DNA of 64,000 nucleotides from Closterium sp. NIES-65 (Eukaryota > Streptophyta > Zygnematophyceae > Desmidiales > Closteriaceae): the NCBI GenBank assembly GCA_948144175.1, contig CANXME010000213.1:3496501-3560500 (forward strand), written 5' to 3'. The position numbers and the translations under genes were made by a program. The notes under the pieces are model-generated. The model saw only the letters and a list, made by a program, of their open reading frames with translations. It was not told the DNA's origin and made no database searches. This document shows positions 52,391-63,867 of this stretch, piece by piece (position 1 is the first letter of the stretch; every line of letters begins with the position of its first letter).

Positions 52391-55300
52391 TCAAGAAGTG
52401 AGCAAGTGAGGCAAGACAGGCACAAGACCCAGCTGCGTGCAACAACGCTGATGATCACAAGGCGCAAGTGCCTTGGTGAAGACATCAGCAGTGTTGGCCT
52501 CAGAGGCCACGTACGCAAGTCGCAATTGTCCACGCTGCTGTAGCTCACGAGCAAGAAAGTAGCGGAGAGCAATGTGCTTTGTCCTGTGCTCCAGTCGCTG
52601 CTCTCGACACAAGGCCAGCATGGCCTTGTTGTCTACGTACAGGACTGGAGGAGAACGAGGCGGCTCTCCAAGGTCGGTCAGCAGGTAGGTGAGCCAGCGT
52701 AACTCCTGTGCAGCCATAGCCCCGGCGTAGATCTCAGCCTCACAACTGGAGCCGAGAACAGAAGACGAGCGGGTAGCCCGCCACGAAACAGAGCCGGAAC
52801 CAAGGCTGAAGGTGTAACCCTGTGACGACCGCTGCGTAGCCCGGTCGTCAGCCCAAGAAGCGTCCGCGTGCCCAGTGAGGACCACTGGACTGCGCCCTCC
52901 AAGCACTAGCCCCATGCCCGACGTACTGCACAAGTAGCGCAACACCCTCTTCCCTGCAGCCATGTGCTCTGGTCGGTGTCTCCCAGGAGCAACATAGCGT
53001 GCGAGAATGCTAAGAGGGTATGCAAGGTCAAGTCGTGTGCAGGTCATCAGGTACATGAGGCAGCCAACAAGCTCTGCATATGGGCCACTCGACTCTACGG
53101 ACTCATCCGAAGGCAGAGCTGAGAGCGAGTGGCGAGTAGGCAGAGGAGTGGCCTGAGGCGAGGAGTACGTGAAGCCGAAGCGCTGAAGGACCTGCTGCAC
53201 CATGTGTGACTGAGTCAGGGTAATGGTGCGGCGTGCTTTGTCCCGGGTGATCTGCAAGCCAAGGTAGCTGCGCAGTTCACCCAGGTCAGTGCACGTGTGT
53301 CTCTTCTGCAGCTCGGACTTCACGTAGGCGAGTCCAGCAGTGTCAGCTGTGGCAAAGACCAAGTCGTCGACGTACACGAGGATGTAGAACGGCGGCAGAG
53401 AGGTGTCGGTGCGAAGAAACAGCGACGGGTCGGCAGTAGAAGGAGCAAACCCAAGTGCCGCCAGCGTAGTCCTCAGTGTGTCGTGCCACTCACGTGGCGC
53501 CTGGCGGAGACCGTAGACTGGACGCCGGAGACTCCACTGGGTACCAGGAGGGAAAGACCCAGTGAAGCCAGGTGGGCGACGCAGCCAGATCTCCTCGTGC
53601 AGGCTGCCCTGCAAGAAAGCAGTGCTGAAGTCGAGAGAGTGCAGCTCGTAGTCACGGTGAGCAGCAACGTGCAGCAGTACCCGAAGAGTGGTCATATTCG
53701 GGGTGGGGGAGAAGGTCTGAAAGTAGTCAACCCCCTGCCGCTGACTGAAGCCACGAGCCACGTAACGCGCCTTGAAGACAGGCGGAGAACCCGGCGGCCG
53801 CTTCACCCTGAAGATCCACATGCCACTGACAATGTTCGCCCCAGGAGGGGGAACAGCGTCAACGTAGGTGCCTGTGGACTTCCAGGAAGCCATCTCTGCA
53901 TCCATAGCTGCCTGCCACTGAGAGGAGTAGGGACCCTCTATCGCCTCCGCGTAAGAGCGCGGAGTCGGGATGTCTAGTGCATCCGGGTCTCCCTCAGGGG
54001 CTAGCAGTACAGACGCGAGATGAGGTGAAGCGGCGGCCAGTCAGTGGAACTCCTCCTGCCTGTCCTCAAGGACGTCCGTGCCAAGGGCACACTCACCCCC
54101 GACGGATGGAGGACAGGCAGACTCAGACGCAGCGACAAGACTAGCAGCGTAGTCTAGACGACAGCGCGCAGCAAAGTCGACGAGCTCAGTGACAAGGGCA
54201 GACGCAGCAGACGACTCGAAAGAAGGGTCAGTGACAGCAGTAGCAAGGAGACGCGTGACAGTAGGACTGGCAGCACGAAGAGAGTCCGACTCCGGGTCGG
54301 CAAGAGCAGGAAGAGAGGAAGCAGGAGGAGAAGGCAAAGGGGCACGCAGAGGAGCAGTGGACGGACGCAGAGACATCCGGTGCGTGCCAGGGACAGGAGG
54401 AGGACGCTGACGCGAACCGCGACCACTCGTGCGCGCAGCACGAACGGGCGACGCAGGACGAGACGCAGGCTCACGACGCTCAGTAAGACCTCCAGTCGGA
54501 CCAGCGTAGGGAGAAGGAGCAGGCAAAGGGGAGGCAGGCTGTAGCTGTGACTGTGACGAGACAGGCTATGGACCCTCTAAGGGAGGAGGAGGAGGACCAG
54601 GAGAAGGTGTAAGACCAAGAACCTGCTGCAGGAGCGGAACGAAGTACGGTCGGGGCCGCGTGGCGACGCCAGAAACAGCAGGGACAGCACCAGTACTCCC
54701 AGGAGGAGTACCCGCTCCAGCAGCACCTCCAGCAGCACCTCCAGTGGCTCCAGAACCTCCAGTAGCACCACCAGGAGCACTGCCAGTCGGACCGCCAGCG
54801 GTAGTGTCAGCGCCAACACCCTCAGCAGCACCAGCTCCAGGAGAACCCTCAGACCCAGCAGCTCCAGCACCCACAGCACGAGCACCTCTGGGACGCTCGG
54901 CAGCAGCACCCTCTGCAGCCGAAGAACCTCCAGCACCAGCAGCACGCCTCCAGCGCCGAGCAAACCACTCACGCAGCTCCTGTGGGGAGAGTGGCTCTCG
55001 GCGAGACGAAGCACCGCCAGGCGGAGCACCCCCAGTCTCAGCACCCCCAGGCTCAGCACCCCCAGGCCCAGCACCCCCAGGCTCAGCACCTCCAGACTCC
55101 GCACCCCCAGGCTCAGCACCCCCAAGAGTAGCGCCTCCAGTCCCAGCACCCCCAGGCTCAGCACCCCCAAGCGTAGCGCCTCCAGTCCCAGCACCCCCAG
55201 GCTCAGCTCCCGCAGCAGCACCAGAGTCACCAGTGACCTCAACAGGCTCGACCGCGTCTACCTGGGACACACCTGAAGGGGCAGGACCCTGAGGGGGGAG

Positions 55301-57218
55301 GGGGTCTACCGGGGGGGGACCTGGTACCAAGAAGAGCGGGGGCGGGGGGAGGGACGGAGTGCGGTAGGGGAAGAGGCGGTAGTAGGGTACTGACTCGTCG
55401 AAACGTCCTGGGAGGACAGAACACGTCGAGAGGTGGGGTGGTAGAACTGCCACCCAGGGGCGTCGGGGGGGAACCCCAGGAAGACGCAGGGAGCAGCGCG
55501 AGGGGACAGCTTGTCCGCAGACAAGTCGCGGACAAACGCCCGAGATCCCCAGACCCGGAATGCCGACGCATCGCCAACCTTCCCCGTCCACAGCAGGGCT
55601 GGGGAGGTCTCCGGCCTGGAGACCCTGGGGTGGAGGTTGATCTGATGCGCCGCGTACCTGACCGCAAACGGCCACAGAAAATGGGGGGCAGCCGCATGCA
55701 TCATAGACGTACGAGCGACGTCCATGACCATGCCAATGCGGCGCTCTGCAATCCCATTTTGCTGCGGGGAGTCCGGAAGCGTGAAGGTCTGGCGGATGCC
55801 TCGCGCACGACAGTAGGCACGCAGAAGGCCAGAGGAGAACTCTCCGCCTCTGTCCGAGTGCAGACGCAACACAGGAAAGTCCGAGCCAAAGCTCTGCCTG
55901 AGCTGGAGACGAGCTGCGCGGATCCAGTCGATCAGCACCTCAGTGACATCACCCTTGCTGCGCAAGGGGAAGACTGTGGTGTAACGCGAGTAGTCGTCAA
56001 CCACCAACAGGAAGTAGCGCTCGTGACCGAGTCCACAGACGCGGGCAGGGCACGTCCATGTGAAGCGTCTGCAACGGAGCCTCTGTCGGAGGAAACTGGG
56101 AGGAGTGAGGGGCAGCACGCTGGCGCCCCTCGACACAGGGGACACAGGCAGGGCCAGGGCCCTGAGGAAGGGGAGGGAGGGACCGGGGGAGACCAGACAC
56201 AAGAAGACGGGAGGCCATGCCTCTGAGCCGAAGCAGAGAGGGGTGGCCAAGGCGGTGGTGCCAGAGGAGGGTCTCGTGAGACAGACGGCGACACGAACAG
56301 GGGGCAGACTCAGGACCAGACCTGGACGCTGCAGCAAACACCTGACCAGACGAAGGGACTCTACCAGACTCAGCACCTGGAGGAGAAGCAGTGGTCAGTG
56401 TGTACAGGCTCGACCCTGGCTGATGTGTAAACGTGGCCAGGTGACGACCCGTGCTAGCCTCTGTGCAGTGCGTCACTCGCTGACGAGCAGGGGTGAACTG
56501 GTGGACTCCCGCATCCTGTAGGTCAGCACCACTCACCAAGTTCGTAGAGAACGAGGGGAGGTAGAGACCAGACAGGGTGCCAGAGGGAGCCGCCGAACAC
56601 GGGAGGACTGTGGAGAAGCGAGACAGGACAGGACCCCCAGAGGGGTCAGCCAGGGAAACCGCAACCGGCCGACTAAGCGGCGTGAGTGTGGTGCGGTCCC
56701 GAAAGAAAGAGCGAGACGCTCCAGAGTCAAGAGTGAAGGTGTGGGAGGCCGAAGCCGACGCAGTACCTGAGAGCGCAGACGCACTAGTACCTGAGAGAGC
56801 AGCCTCACCAGCACCTGAGAGCACAGACGCACTGGCACCAAGAGCAGAAGCCTCACCGGCACCTGGAGCAGCAGTACCAATGCCCGGGTCGGGCGGGAAA
56901 CACTGGTAACAGTCACCCTCATCACTAATGGTCACAGCATACATGGCAGCAAGGATAGCATCAAAATCAAGATCAAAGATAGCTACACCAGCCCTAGACA
57001 GCTCTCCCCAACGGGGGATCTCCGCGGCCTCCGAGAACTGCTGGCGCCAAGCGTCCGTCAGGCGGCCAAAGCAGCGCTGGGCGGTGTGGGTGCCCCCACA
57101 CTGCTCTCCAGTGCGGTCGCCAGTGCGGAGAACGTAGGTGCAGGGACCAAAACCCCCACCGCGCTGACGCTGCGTGTACCACTCACGGAGCTGCTGAGGG
57201 GTGGGGACGTCGCGAGAA

Positions 57219-57250
<32 letters not shown>

Positions 57251-58312
57251 CTGACCTCCCCCAGTGCTGCTCCGCTGCGAAACTCCACTCCGACCACCTC
57301 CACCTCCGCCACCCCCGCCTCCGCCTCCACCGCCCCCGCCTCCGCCTCCACCGCCGCCACCTCCGCCACCTCCGCTACCACCGCCACCGCCGCCGCCACC
57401 CCCGCCTCCACTGCCGCCACTAGCACCCCCACCCCCGCTACCACCTCCACCGCCACCCCCACTCCCTCCGCCGCCTCCACCTCCACCTCCACCGCCCCCA
57501 CTGGCCCCACCCGCTCCCTTGCCCCCCTTGCCCTTGCCAGAGCGGCGTCTCCCGCTAGGGGCAGACGCCGCACCGACCGACTCAAGACCAACGAGGTCGG
57601 CCGCAGCGGCAGAGGCGACAGAGGGCAGGAGAGGGGAAGGAGAACACCCCTCAAAGATGGGGGCGCGGGGGTCACCTCGAGAGGCACCTACAGCGACTAT
57701 GCTCTTCTCTGCCGCAAGGAGGGCCTTCTCTAGGCTGTCGACTGTGAGGGTGGTGGGACAGACTGCGAGGAAGTGGTCCCGGACTACACGAAGGGAGTCA
57801 GGGAGGCGAGTGACTAAGAAGTAGAGAGTGATGTACATGGGGGGGGGGGGGTTCTTGGCGCAGAAGTCAGCAGGAAGCGCAGCGCGGTAGCGAGTGTCAC
57901 TAGTGCGGAGGTGCGTGATGAGATCAGCGACAGTGGGAAAGGCGGCAAGGTCAGGGAAGAGGAAGGGGAGCATGAGGCGGCTCAGTGCAGCAGTGGCAGG
58001 GGAGGAGTAGCGCGCAACTACAGCGTCGTACAAGGTCTGAGCACTCTTGTACTGGCTAAAGTGCGCGCGCTCAGCGGTAGGCAAGTGGCGACGCACAGCA
58101 AGACGTGCAGCAGCATCGCGCGTGGCCCACTGTGAGCGAACAGTGGCGTCAGCATCAGCAGCAGGGGAAGGGACGGCGCCAGAGGTGAGGTCAAAGAGAG
58201 ACAGACCGTCCGCCCTATCGCACTGTAAAAACAGCTGCAGGTCGTCGAGCCACACCTCGAAGTCTATGGCTCGACCCTCAGCGTCAAAAGCGAGGACACT
58301 AGGGGTAGCCAT
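52391..58312 (-). pseudogene. E9 gag-pol with two frameshifts and two stops
   Basis: Gag begins MATPSVLAFDAEGR at 58312 and is open past the Gly-rich tract, poly-Gln, Cys/His motif, protease LDSGASRSFFRD and pre-integrase to about 56050. There 5 bases present in E3 (within the GGGCCCCACACG block) are missing. A 4-base deletion near 55401 removes part of the DVTFDESVPYY region. TAG at 54566-54568 stands for CAG in E3, and TGA lies at 54041-54043 next to EEFQCLA. From about 54040 to the end at 52391 the RT (YVDDLVFA) and RNase H frame is open. Confidence 0.92.
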
Positions 58313-58379
58313 GACGACGACAGTGAAGCAGTGCAAGCAGTAGGGGAAGGGCACGCAGTGACAGCGGTACAGTGCTCAC

Positions 58380-59330
58380 TGGGCAGGGCAGGTCGGGCGG
58401 CTCGGTAGAAAAGGCGGCTCGGCTACTCAGCAACTCGGCTCCCGGGCGGCTCGGCTCCCAGGCGGCTCGGCGGTAGGGCGGCTCGGGCGGGGCGGCTCGG
58501 CTGCCGGGCGGCTCGGGTGCAAGGGCGGCTCGGCTGCACTGCTGCTCGGTGGTCCGGCGGCTTGGCTGCTGCAGTTGGGCGGCTCGGCTGCTGCAGTTGG
58601 GCGGCGCGAGAGCAAGGGGCGGCGGGGCCGTGAGTGCTGGGGCGGCGGGGCCGTGAGATCAGGGACGGCGAGGCCGCGTATCAGGGGCGGCAGGGCCGGG
58701 AGCGCTGGGGCGGCAGGGCCGCGTAACAGGGGCGGCGGGGCCGGGAGCGCTGGGGCGGCGGGGCCGCGAGATCAGGGGCGGCGGGGCCGGGAGCGCTGGG
58801 GCGGCGGGGCCGCGAGATCAGGGGCGGCGGGGCCGGGAGCGCTGGGGCGGCGGGGCCGCGAGATCAGGGGCGGCGGGGCCGTGAGCGCTGGGGCGGCGGG
58901 GCTGTGAGATCAGGGACGGCGGGGCCGCGAGCGCTGGGGCGGCGGGGCCGCGTATCAGGGGCGGCGGGGCCGGGAGCGCTTGGGCGGCGGGGCCGAGAGA
59001 TCAGGGGCGGCGGGGCCGTGAGCGCTGGGGCGGCGGGGCCGTGAGATCAGGGACGGCGGGGGCCGCGAGCGCTTGGGCGGCGGGGCCGCGAGATCAGGGG
59101 CGGCGAGGGCCGCTAGTTCAGGGGCGGCGGGGCCGCGAGATCAGGGGCGGCGGGGCCGCTGGAGCAGGGGCGACGGGGCCGCGAGATCAGGGGCGGCGGA
59201 GCCGCGTGAGTAAGGGCGGCGAGGGCCGCGAGAGCAGGGCGGCGAGGCCGCTAGAGAAGAGGCGGCGGGGCCGCGTTCACTGGGTGGCGGGGCCGCGAGG
59301 GTAAGGCCGGCCGCTAGGGCGGCTCGGGGA
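58380..59330 (-). repeat. E9 leader: GC-rich tandem repeats
   Basis: GGCGGCTCGG-type units (58395-58600), then a regular array of about 60-bp units built from GCGCTGGGGCGGCGGGGCCG and AGATCAGGGGCGGCGGGGCC (58615-59290). Adjacent units are nearly identical. Confidence 0.9.
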
Positions 59331-59411
59331 AGGAGTGGCCCGAGGCGCGACTCGGGATGAGTGCGCTTCGGGCAGGAAAAAAAAAAAATTCGAGTGGTGG
59401 GCCCTAGGCAC

Positions 59412-59441
59412 AGTTCCCACAGGGGAACCTGCTCGATACCA
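59412..59441 (-). promoter_or_regulatory. E9 primer-binding site and hairpin
   Basis: Coding strand TGGTATCGAGCAGG followed by AGGTTCCC-CTGT-GGGAACT, then GCCTAGGGCCCACC and a T-run of about 12 bases at 59376-59389. Confidence 0.75.
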
Positions 59442-59574
59442 TGAGGAAAACTGAGCGAGAATGAATGGACTATGAAATGAAGTGAGTACAAATATGAAAC
59501 CCTAATTGGGTTGTACCCCCTATGGGATACCCCACTATAGCCTACAGAAAAGAGTAAGCTATAATGTTCTGACA
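59442..59574 (-). repeat. E9 5' LTR (133 bp)
   Basis: Plus strand TGAGGAAAACTGAGCG to TTCTGACA, followed by GGGAG (59575-59579). Confidence 0.95.
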
Positions 59575-60376
59575 GGGAGGTACTCACTGATCAAGGGACG
59601 GAATTTCAAGGGAGCTTCGACGAGCTGCTGGAAGAGATGGGTATCACGCACAGGGTCACCTCTAGGTACCATCCTCAATCAGACGGACTGACCGAGAGGC
59701 TCATACAGACCTTGAAGAAAGGACTACGGGCCTCAGTGAGTCCCACAAAAGGAGTTGGGACCGAGATCTCTGGTGGGTGCTGGCGGGGTACAGGTTTGCA
59801 AAGTAGGCGGCTCTGAGAAACCTATCTCCATACCACTTACTGTTCGGGCGGGATCCTGTGCTGCCGGTCGATGCTCCAAAGCTGCTTTCTGCGGTTATAG
59901 AGGCAGATGAGCTAAACATGTGGGCGGAGTTAGCCCAGAGGAGAGCAAAGTATTTGAAGGAGCTGACTCCGGCAGCTCTGGATAACCTCCATGTGGCGCA
60001 GCTGCGTGACGCAAGACCATACCAGCAGCGTAAAGCATCAGGGATAGGGGGAAAGGGTGATAAAGTGGAGGCAGGGCAGGAGGTATACCTTCGCAAAGCT
60101 AAGCGCGACACGCTGGACTTAGCGGTGGGATCGGAGCGATGGAAGGTGAAAGAGATACGAGGCTCGGGAGTGTTAGTGCTAGAAGATATTCGAGGGGGAA
60201 TCATCAAGGAACACATCACCAACGTGGCCAGGGCGGGACAAGGGAAGCCTCAGGCAGTGGGTCCCGTGACTCAAGTGGCAAAGATGGGCGCTGAGACACG
60301 GGAGGGGGCAGGGAAGCCTGAGTTACCAGGAGTGCTGGACAGAGTGATTACATACGCCGGGAGGAAGAAGGGATGA
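59575..60376 (+). pseudogene. E8 integrase C-terminal half
   Basis: VLTDQGTEFQGSFDELLEEM carries the second Asp and HPQSDGLTERLIQTLKK the catalytic Glu. A frameshift follows at about 59735-59745, since the family text SWDRDLWWVLAGYRFAK continues in another frame. A TAG at 59803-59805 stands where Gln would be expected after YRFAK. The frame then reads LSPYHLLFGRDPVLPVDAPK, a helical C-terminal region, VEAGQEVYLRKAKRD (SH3-like C-terminal domain) and ends TGA at 60374-60376. No chromodomain is recognisable. Confidence 0.87.
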
Positions 60377-60496
60377 ACCTGATCAGCAGTACGGGTGGCA
60401 GGGAAGGAAGGAGAGAAGGAGAAGTCAGCAGGATACACAGGGGAGAAAGGGAATGAGGGTGGACAGAGGAAGATTCACGACAGTTCCTACACCCCT
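59575..60496 (+). mobile_element. E8 part 3: gypsy integrase end and 3' region
   Basis: Continuation of E8 after E9, ending where the E11 LTR begins. The last 120 bases (60376-60496) are purine-rich and non-coding, fitting the 3' untranslated region. No gypsy 3' LTR is seen before E11. Confidence 0.85.
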
Positions 60497-60939
60497 TGTT
60501 ACGAATAGTGGTTAATGAAAAACACTAATGCGCACTCCTCACCGTAGCAAAGCCGAAGCACGCACTATCGAGAGTGAAGATGAAAAGGCAGAAGAAACGC
60601 GAAGGGACAGACGGTTACGAGGTGCATGTGGACCGTCGGGCAGACAACATCAGGCAGCAGCAGTGGCGAGGATTCTGCCCGAACAGTTACGTAACCACTC
60701 GGAGTCGCACGGTTGGATTTCGCTGCGATAAGGGAATGTACCCCTTAGAGTACATGGCTAGTTAGATCGTTTCGAATTCCCTTGTACTCATATTTATATT
60801 CCCTGTACTGCATGTTTTTATTATCTCAAGCATTTACATTCACTCTGCTATTTGAGGTCAAGGGCCCACCACCGTTAGGCTAGAAGTGTGCGAACCTTCC
60901 TGAGGTGATCCTGGTTACGATCACTTTCTGATCGCAACA
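60497..60939 (+). repeat. E11 5' LTR (443 bp)
   Basis: TGTTACGAATAGTGG to CTGATCGCAACA, the same length as the E2 3' LTR, with scattered substitutions (about 15 seen). Followed directly by the primer-binding site. Confidence 0.93.
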
Positions 60940-61002
60940 TGGTATGAGAGCGACTCAGGAATCCTTCGCACCGCCATCTCCGAAATCTGCGACATTTGGA
61001 AA

Positions 61003-62650
61003 GTGGCGTCCGGCACACGATCACGTGTAAGAATGGTCGGAGGATCTGGAGGTCAGACGAATCTGATGGCTAAAGCGCAGCCCAACCCGGCTGCGACAAA
61101 CGAGGAAACGACGACGATTCATTCCGCCATCCTCGCACAACTGCTTCAGCGACTCACGAGCCTGGAGCAAGGGCTCCAGACATTGCGGAATGGCGATGCG
61201 GGAACTTCTTCCCAACCCACTCAACCGGCCTCAAACGGCCAGAACTCCGCCCCGCAAGGCTTCTCTCTCGATACGAACGGCTCAACCCCCAAGACTTCCT
61301 GTCCCAGCGATGAAGCAATTCTCTCTGCGCAATCAAGGTTTTTGAGCATATAAAAAATAAAGACAAGTGTGTGCTTTGACGGCAGAGACTTCTATACCTG
61401 GAGCTTTGAGCTGCAAAACGCGCAGATTTATCATTATTTCGACGGAAGCTACTCGGGGCCTACGGAAGATACTGACGACGCAAAAACCAAGTACTACAAC
61501 GAGTCCCTGATGATGTATGGGGTTCTTCTGCGGAACATGTCGCCGACAGAGCAATTGAGCATTCGCTCATACAAGACCTCCCCTGCTCCAGCCCTCAATG
61601 CCTGGCGCCACCTGAATGGCGTATACCAACCCAAGGACTCAGTGTCGTCGAGCCGCCTCCTCCAGCAGTTACTGGAAACAAGGATGGCACCAGGAGAGAA
61701 AGCCAACAGTTACCTGAATCGCTGTCGGAGTCTACGCGATCAAATCGCAAAATTGCAGAGCTCGATCTCTGAGGAGATCTTCGTAAACAACGTGCTCCAA
61801 GGGCTCGGCCCAGAGTGGCGGCCCTGCAAGGCGCTTCTCCGACAGCAGGGGGTCATCTCGGAGGCCGCCCTTTGCGCCGCCCTCCTCGTCGAACAACGGG
61901 ATATGGACCAACAGCGACCAGCGCCACGACGAGAGAGAGAACGTCTCGCATTCTACGCAGACAACACGGAAGAGCGACGACCGCGGCGCCTCTACTACAA
62001 GATATGCAGAAACTTTGGCCACTTGGCGGATCGATGCAAGCATCGATCTCGCCCTCGCCAGACCAATCCGAGCACTTGGTCCGGCCGACAAGATGCGAGA
62101 AACGACACGCGTCCCGCCCAAGGGTATCAACCCCCACCGCGCAACCTGAATCCAACAACTCAGCAGCAGCAGCAGCCATCACAAGCTGCCCCCATCCGCA
62201 ACGTCATGGGGAACATGACCATGACGAGCGGCTCTCGTCGCCCGCGCGCACGCTCACTCTCACCTGAGCCGGCGCCCGACCCAATCGAGGCATCTCCGAA
62301 CAACAATCCATTCAGCACGCGTCCTGACTACAGCGACGACGACAACCAGGACTGGAATCTACCAGTCCCGCTGCTTGAGAGCCCTCCGCACGTACCTGAC
62401 ATGCGGCCGGCACCGATCGACTGGATCGTGCACGAACAATTTTTGAAGGTAGACACTCCACACATCGTCACTCCGCGAATGACGCTGCTCGTGCGAAACG
62501 AAAACAGGCGCTACAACAACTGGTACATGGACAGCTGCTGTGGGCAGCATATGGTGGGCTTCGAGCGTTACATATCCAACTCCGTCTCCACTCCCGTCGT
62601 CACTTACGTCACAGTGGCGAACAACACACGGCTGCGTGCAAGCGCGCAAG
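61003..62650 (+). pseudogene. E11 Gag and protease
   Basis: Starts MASGTRSRVRMVGGSGG at 61003 and is open to TAA at 61351-61353. The Gag body resumes in the frame of 61369: CFDGRDFYTWSFELQ, VSSSRLLQQLLETRMAPGEK and VLQGLGPEW, corresponding to E4. The zinc knuckle reads YKICRNFGHLADRC, with Tyr where the first Cys of CX2CX4HX4C is expected. The protease is WYMDSCCGQHM at about 62521. The frame ends at the E10 insertion after TYVTVANNTRLRASAQ. Confidence 0.88.
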
Positions 62651-62789
62651 TGTCAAAAGTAGTAGTACAAAGTTTAGAAACAAAAAGAGGGATTTCACTA
62701 GCAGCAGTTGGGATACATATATCAAACCCTAAGTGGGCTGTACCCGCTATAGAGCACCCCACTACAGGCTAGATAATAACATTCTGACA
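62651..62789 (-). repeat. E10 3' LTR (139 bp)
   Basis: Plus strand TGTCAAAAGTAGTAG to ATTCTGACA. It differs from the visible part of the 5' LTR at about seven positions plus a small indel around CCCTAAGTGGG / CCCTAACGGG. Confidence 0.92.
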
Positions 62790-63835
62790 CACCCCGATAG
62801 CCAAAGTGGGGTGTAATCAGCACAATGAGCAGGCATAGCAGGAGTTCACAATAATAAGCAAAGCTAGAGGTAATCACGGCGGGCAAGTGAGGAGGAGGAG
62901 GAACTGTGGAAGGAGAGAAGATGGGAGGCAACGACTGAAGCTGCAGAGGCACGGGCACAGGAGCGGCTGACTCAGTGGCTACCGAAGCAAGGGCGACGGA
63001 CTACTGGAGTGACTAGCTCCGCGGCTAAGACGAGCGGCACGAGCAACGGACCCACTGGCGACTAGTGCAACATGCTCACTGGCTACTGAAGCAAGGGCGA
63101 CGGACTACAGGCGCTGCAGGCGACACGACAGCTACCTCCACACAACCTCCTCCAACTGACCCACACCCTTGACACACACCCTAACTGCTTCACCCCTAAC
63201 TCCACTCCCATGTCACCCCCTCGTCCCACTCCGACGGCTCCAACACAACACATCCACCCCCTCAGCGGCAGCTGCAGCACTGGGAGACGGAAGAGGAGGA
63301 GGAGCAGGGGACGGCGCACAGAAACTGCACCCCCATACCCCCCACCCCCAAACCCTAATTCAGGAGAACGGGCAGCAGCAGGGGTGGGGCGCCGTCAGAA
63401 GCACGGGGGACAGCGGGTAGCTCAGGGGCAGAGAAGAACGGGCCGCCCACGGGCCTGGGACAGCCAGACGAACCGCGCGCAGGCGGCCTGAGCCGCGCGC
63501 GGGCCTGGCGCAGCCCGTACGGGCCGCGCTCGGGGCTAGCGCAGCCCGCGCTGGCCGGGACGGGCGACCGGGGACGACGGGCTGGTCCCCGTCGCCCGTC
63601 AAAGCGCCCCCCCGGGGGCGACGCGCGGACCGACGGGGCAGAGAACCGCCGCACGCCCTGGGGCGCACGGCGGGCAGAAAACCGCCGCGCGCCTCGGGGC
63701 GCACGGCGGGCAGAAAACCACCGCATGCTCCGAGCGCGCGGCGGGAAGAAAAATCCGTCGCACGCCACGGGGCGTGCAACACACAGAGTAGTAGTGGCAG
63801 CGGAAGCATTGAGGTGGTGGGCCCATACACAGGAA
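62790..63835 (-). other. E10 internal region, non-coding
   Basis: No reading frame has recognisable retroelement motifs. It contains short irregular repeats (GACTAGCTCCGCGGC, GGCGACGGACTAC at about 62990-63105), a pyrimidine-rich stretch (63120-63240) and GC-rich repeats (63470-63730). Confidence 0.7.
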
Positions 63836-63867
63836 CGACCCAGGAGGGTCGACCTGCTCTGATACCA
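63836..63867 (-). promoter_or_regulatory. E10 primer-binding site and hairpin
   Basis: Coding strand TGGTATCAGAGCAGGT, the canonical plant Copia site, then CGACCC-TCCT-GGGTCG, a perfect six-pair stem whose sequence differs from that in E1-E9 but keeps its place and pairing. Confidence 0.75.

Larger units (their letters stand above)
52046..59574 (-). mobile_element. E9: full-length Copia element family A (7529 bp), defective
   Basis: 133-bp LTRs at 52046-52178 (3') and 59442-59574 (5') differ at three sites. GGGAG flanks both sides. Inserted in the gypsy integrase core of E8. Two small deletions and two stops break gag-pol. Confidence 0.95.
60497..62650 (+). mobile_element. E11: Copia element family B, 5' part
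   Basis: 5' LTR 60497-60939, primer site TGGTATGAGAGC at 60940-60951, gag and protease to 62650, where E10 is inserted. The rest of the element lies beyond the window. It sits at the 3' end of the gypsy element. It belongs to the same family as E2. Confidence 0.92.

Noticed and set aside
58615-59290. Regular about 60-bp repeats considered as a CRISPR-like array
   Set aside because: The units are contiguous GC-rich tandem repeats without unique spacers, inside a retrotransposon leader in a eukaryotic genome.
6837-60496. CCCCT follows the E2 3' LTR (6837-6841) and precedes the E11 5' LTR (60492-60496), as if they were two ends of one element
   Set aside because: Order and orientation are wrong for one element (the 3' part lies left of the 5' part on the same strand), and the LTRs differ at about 15 sites. 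A chance match or a target preference is simpler.
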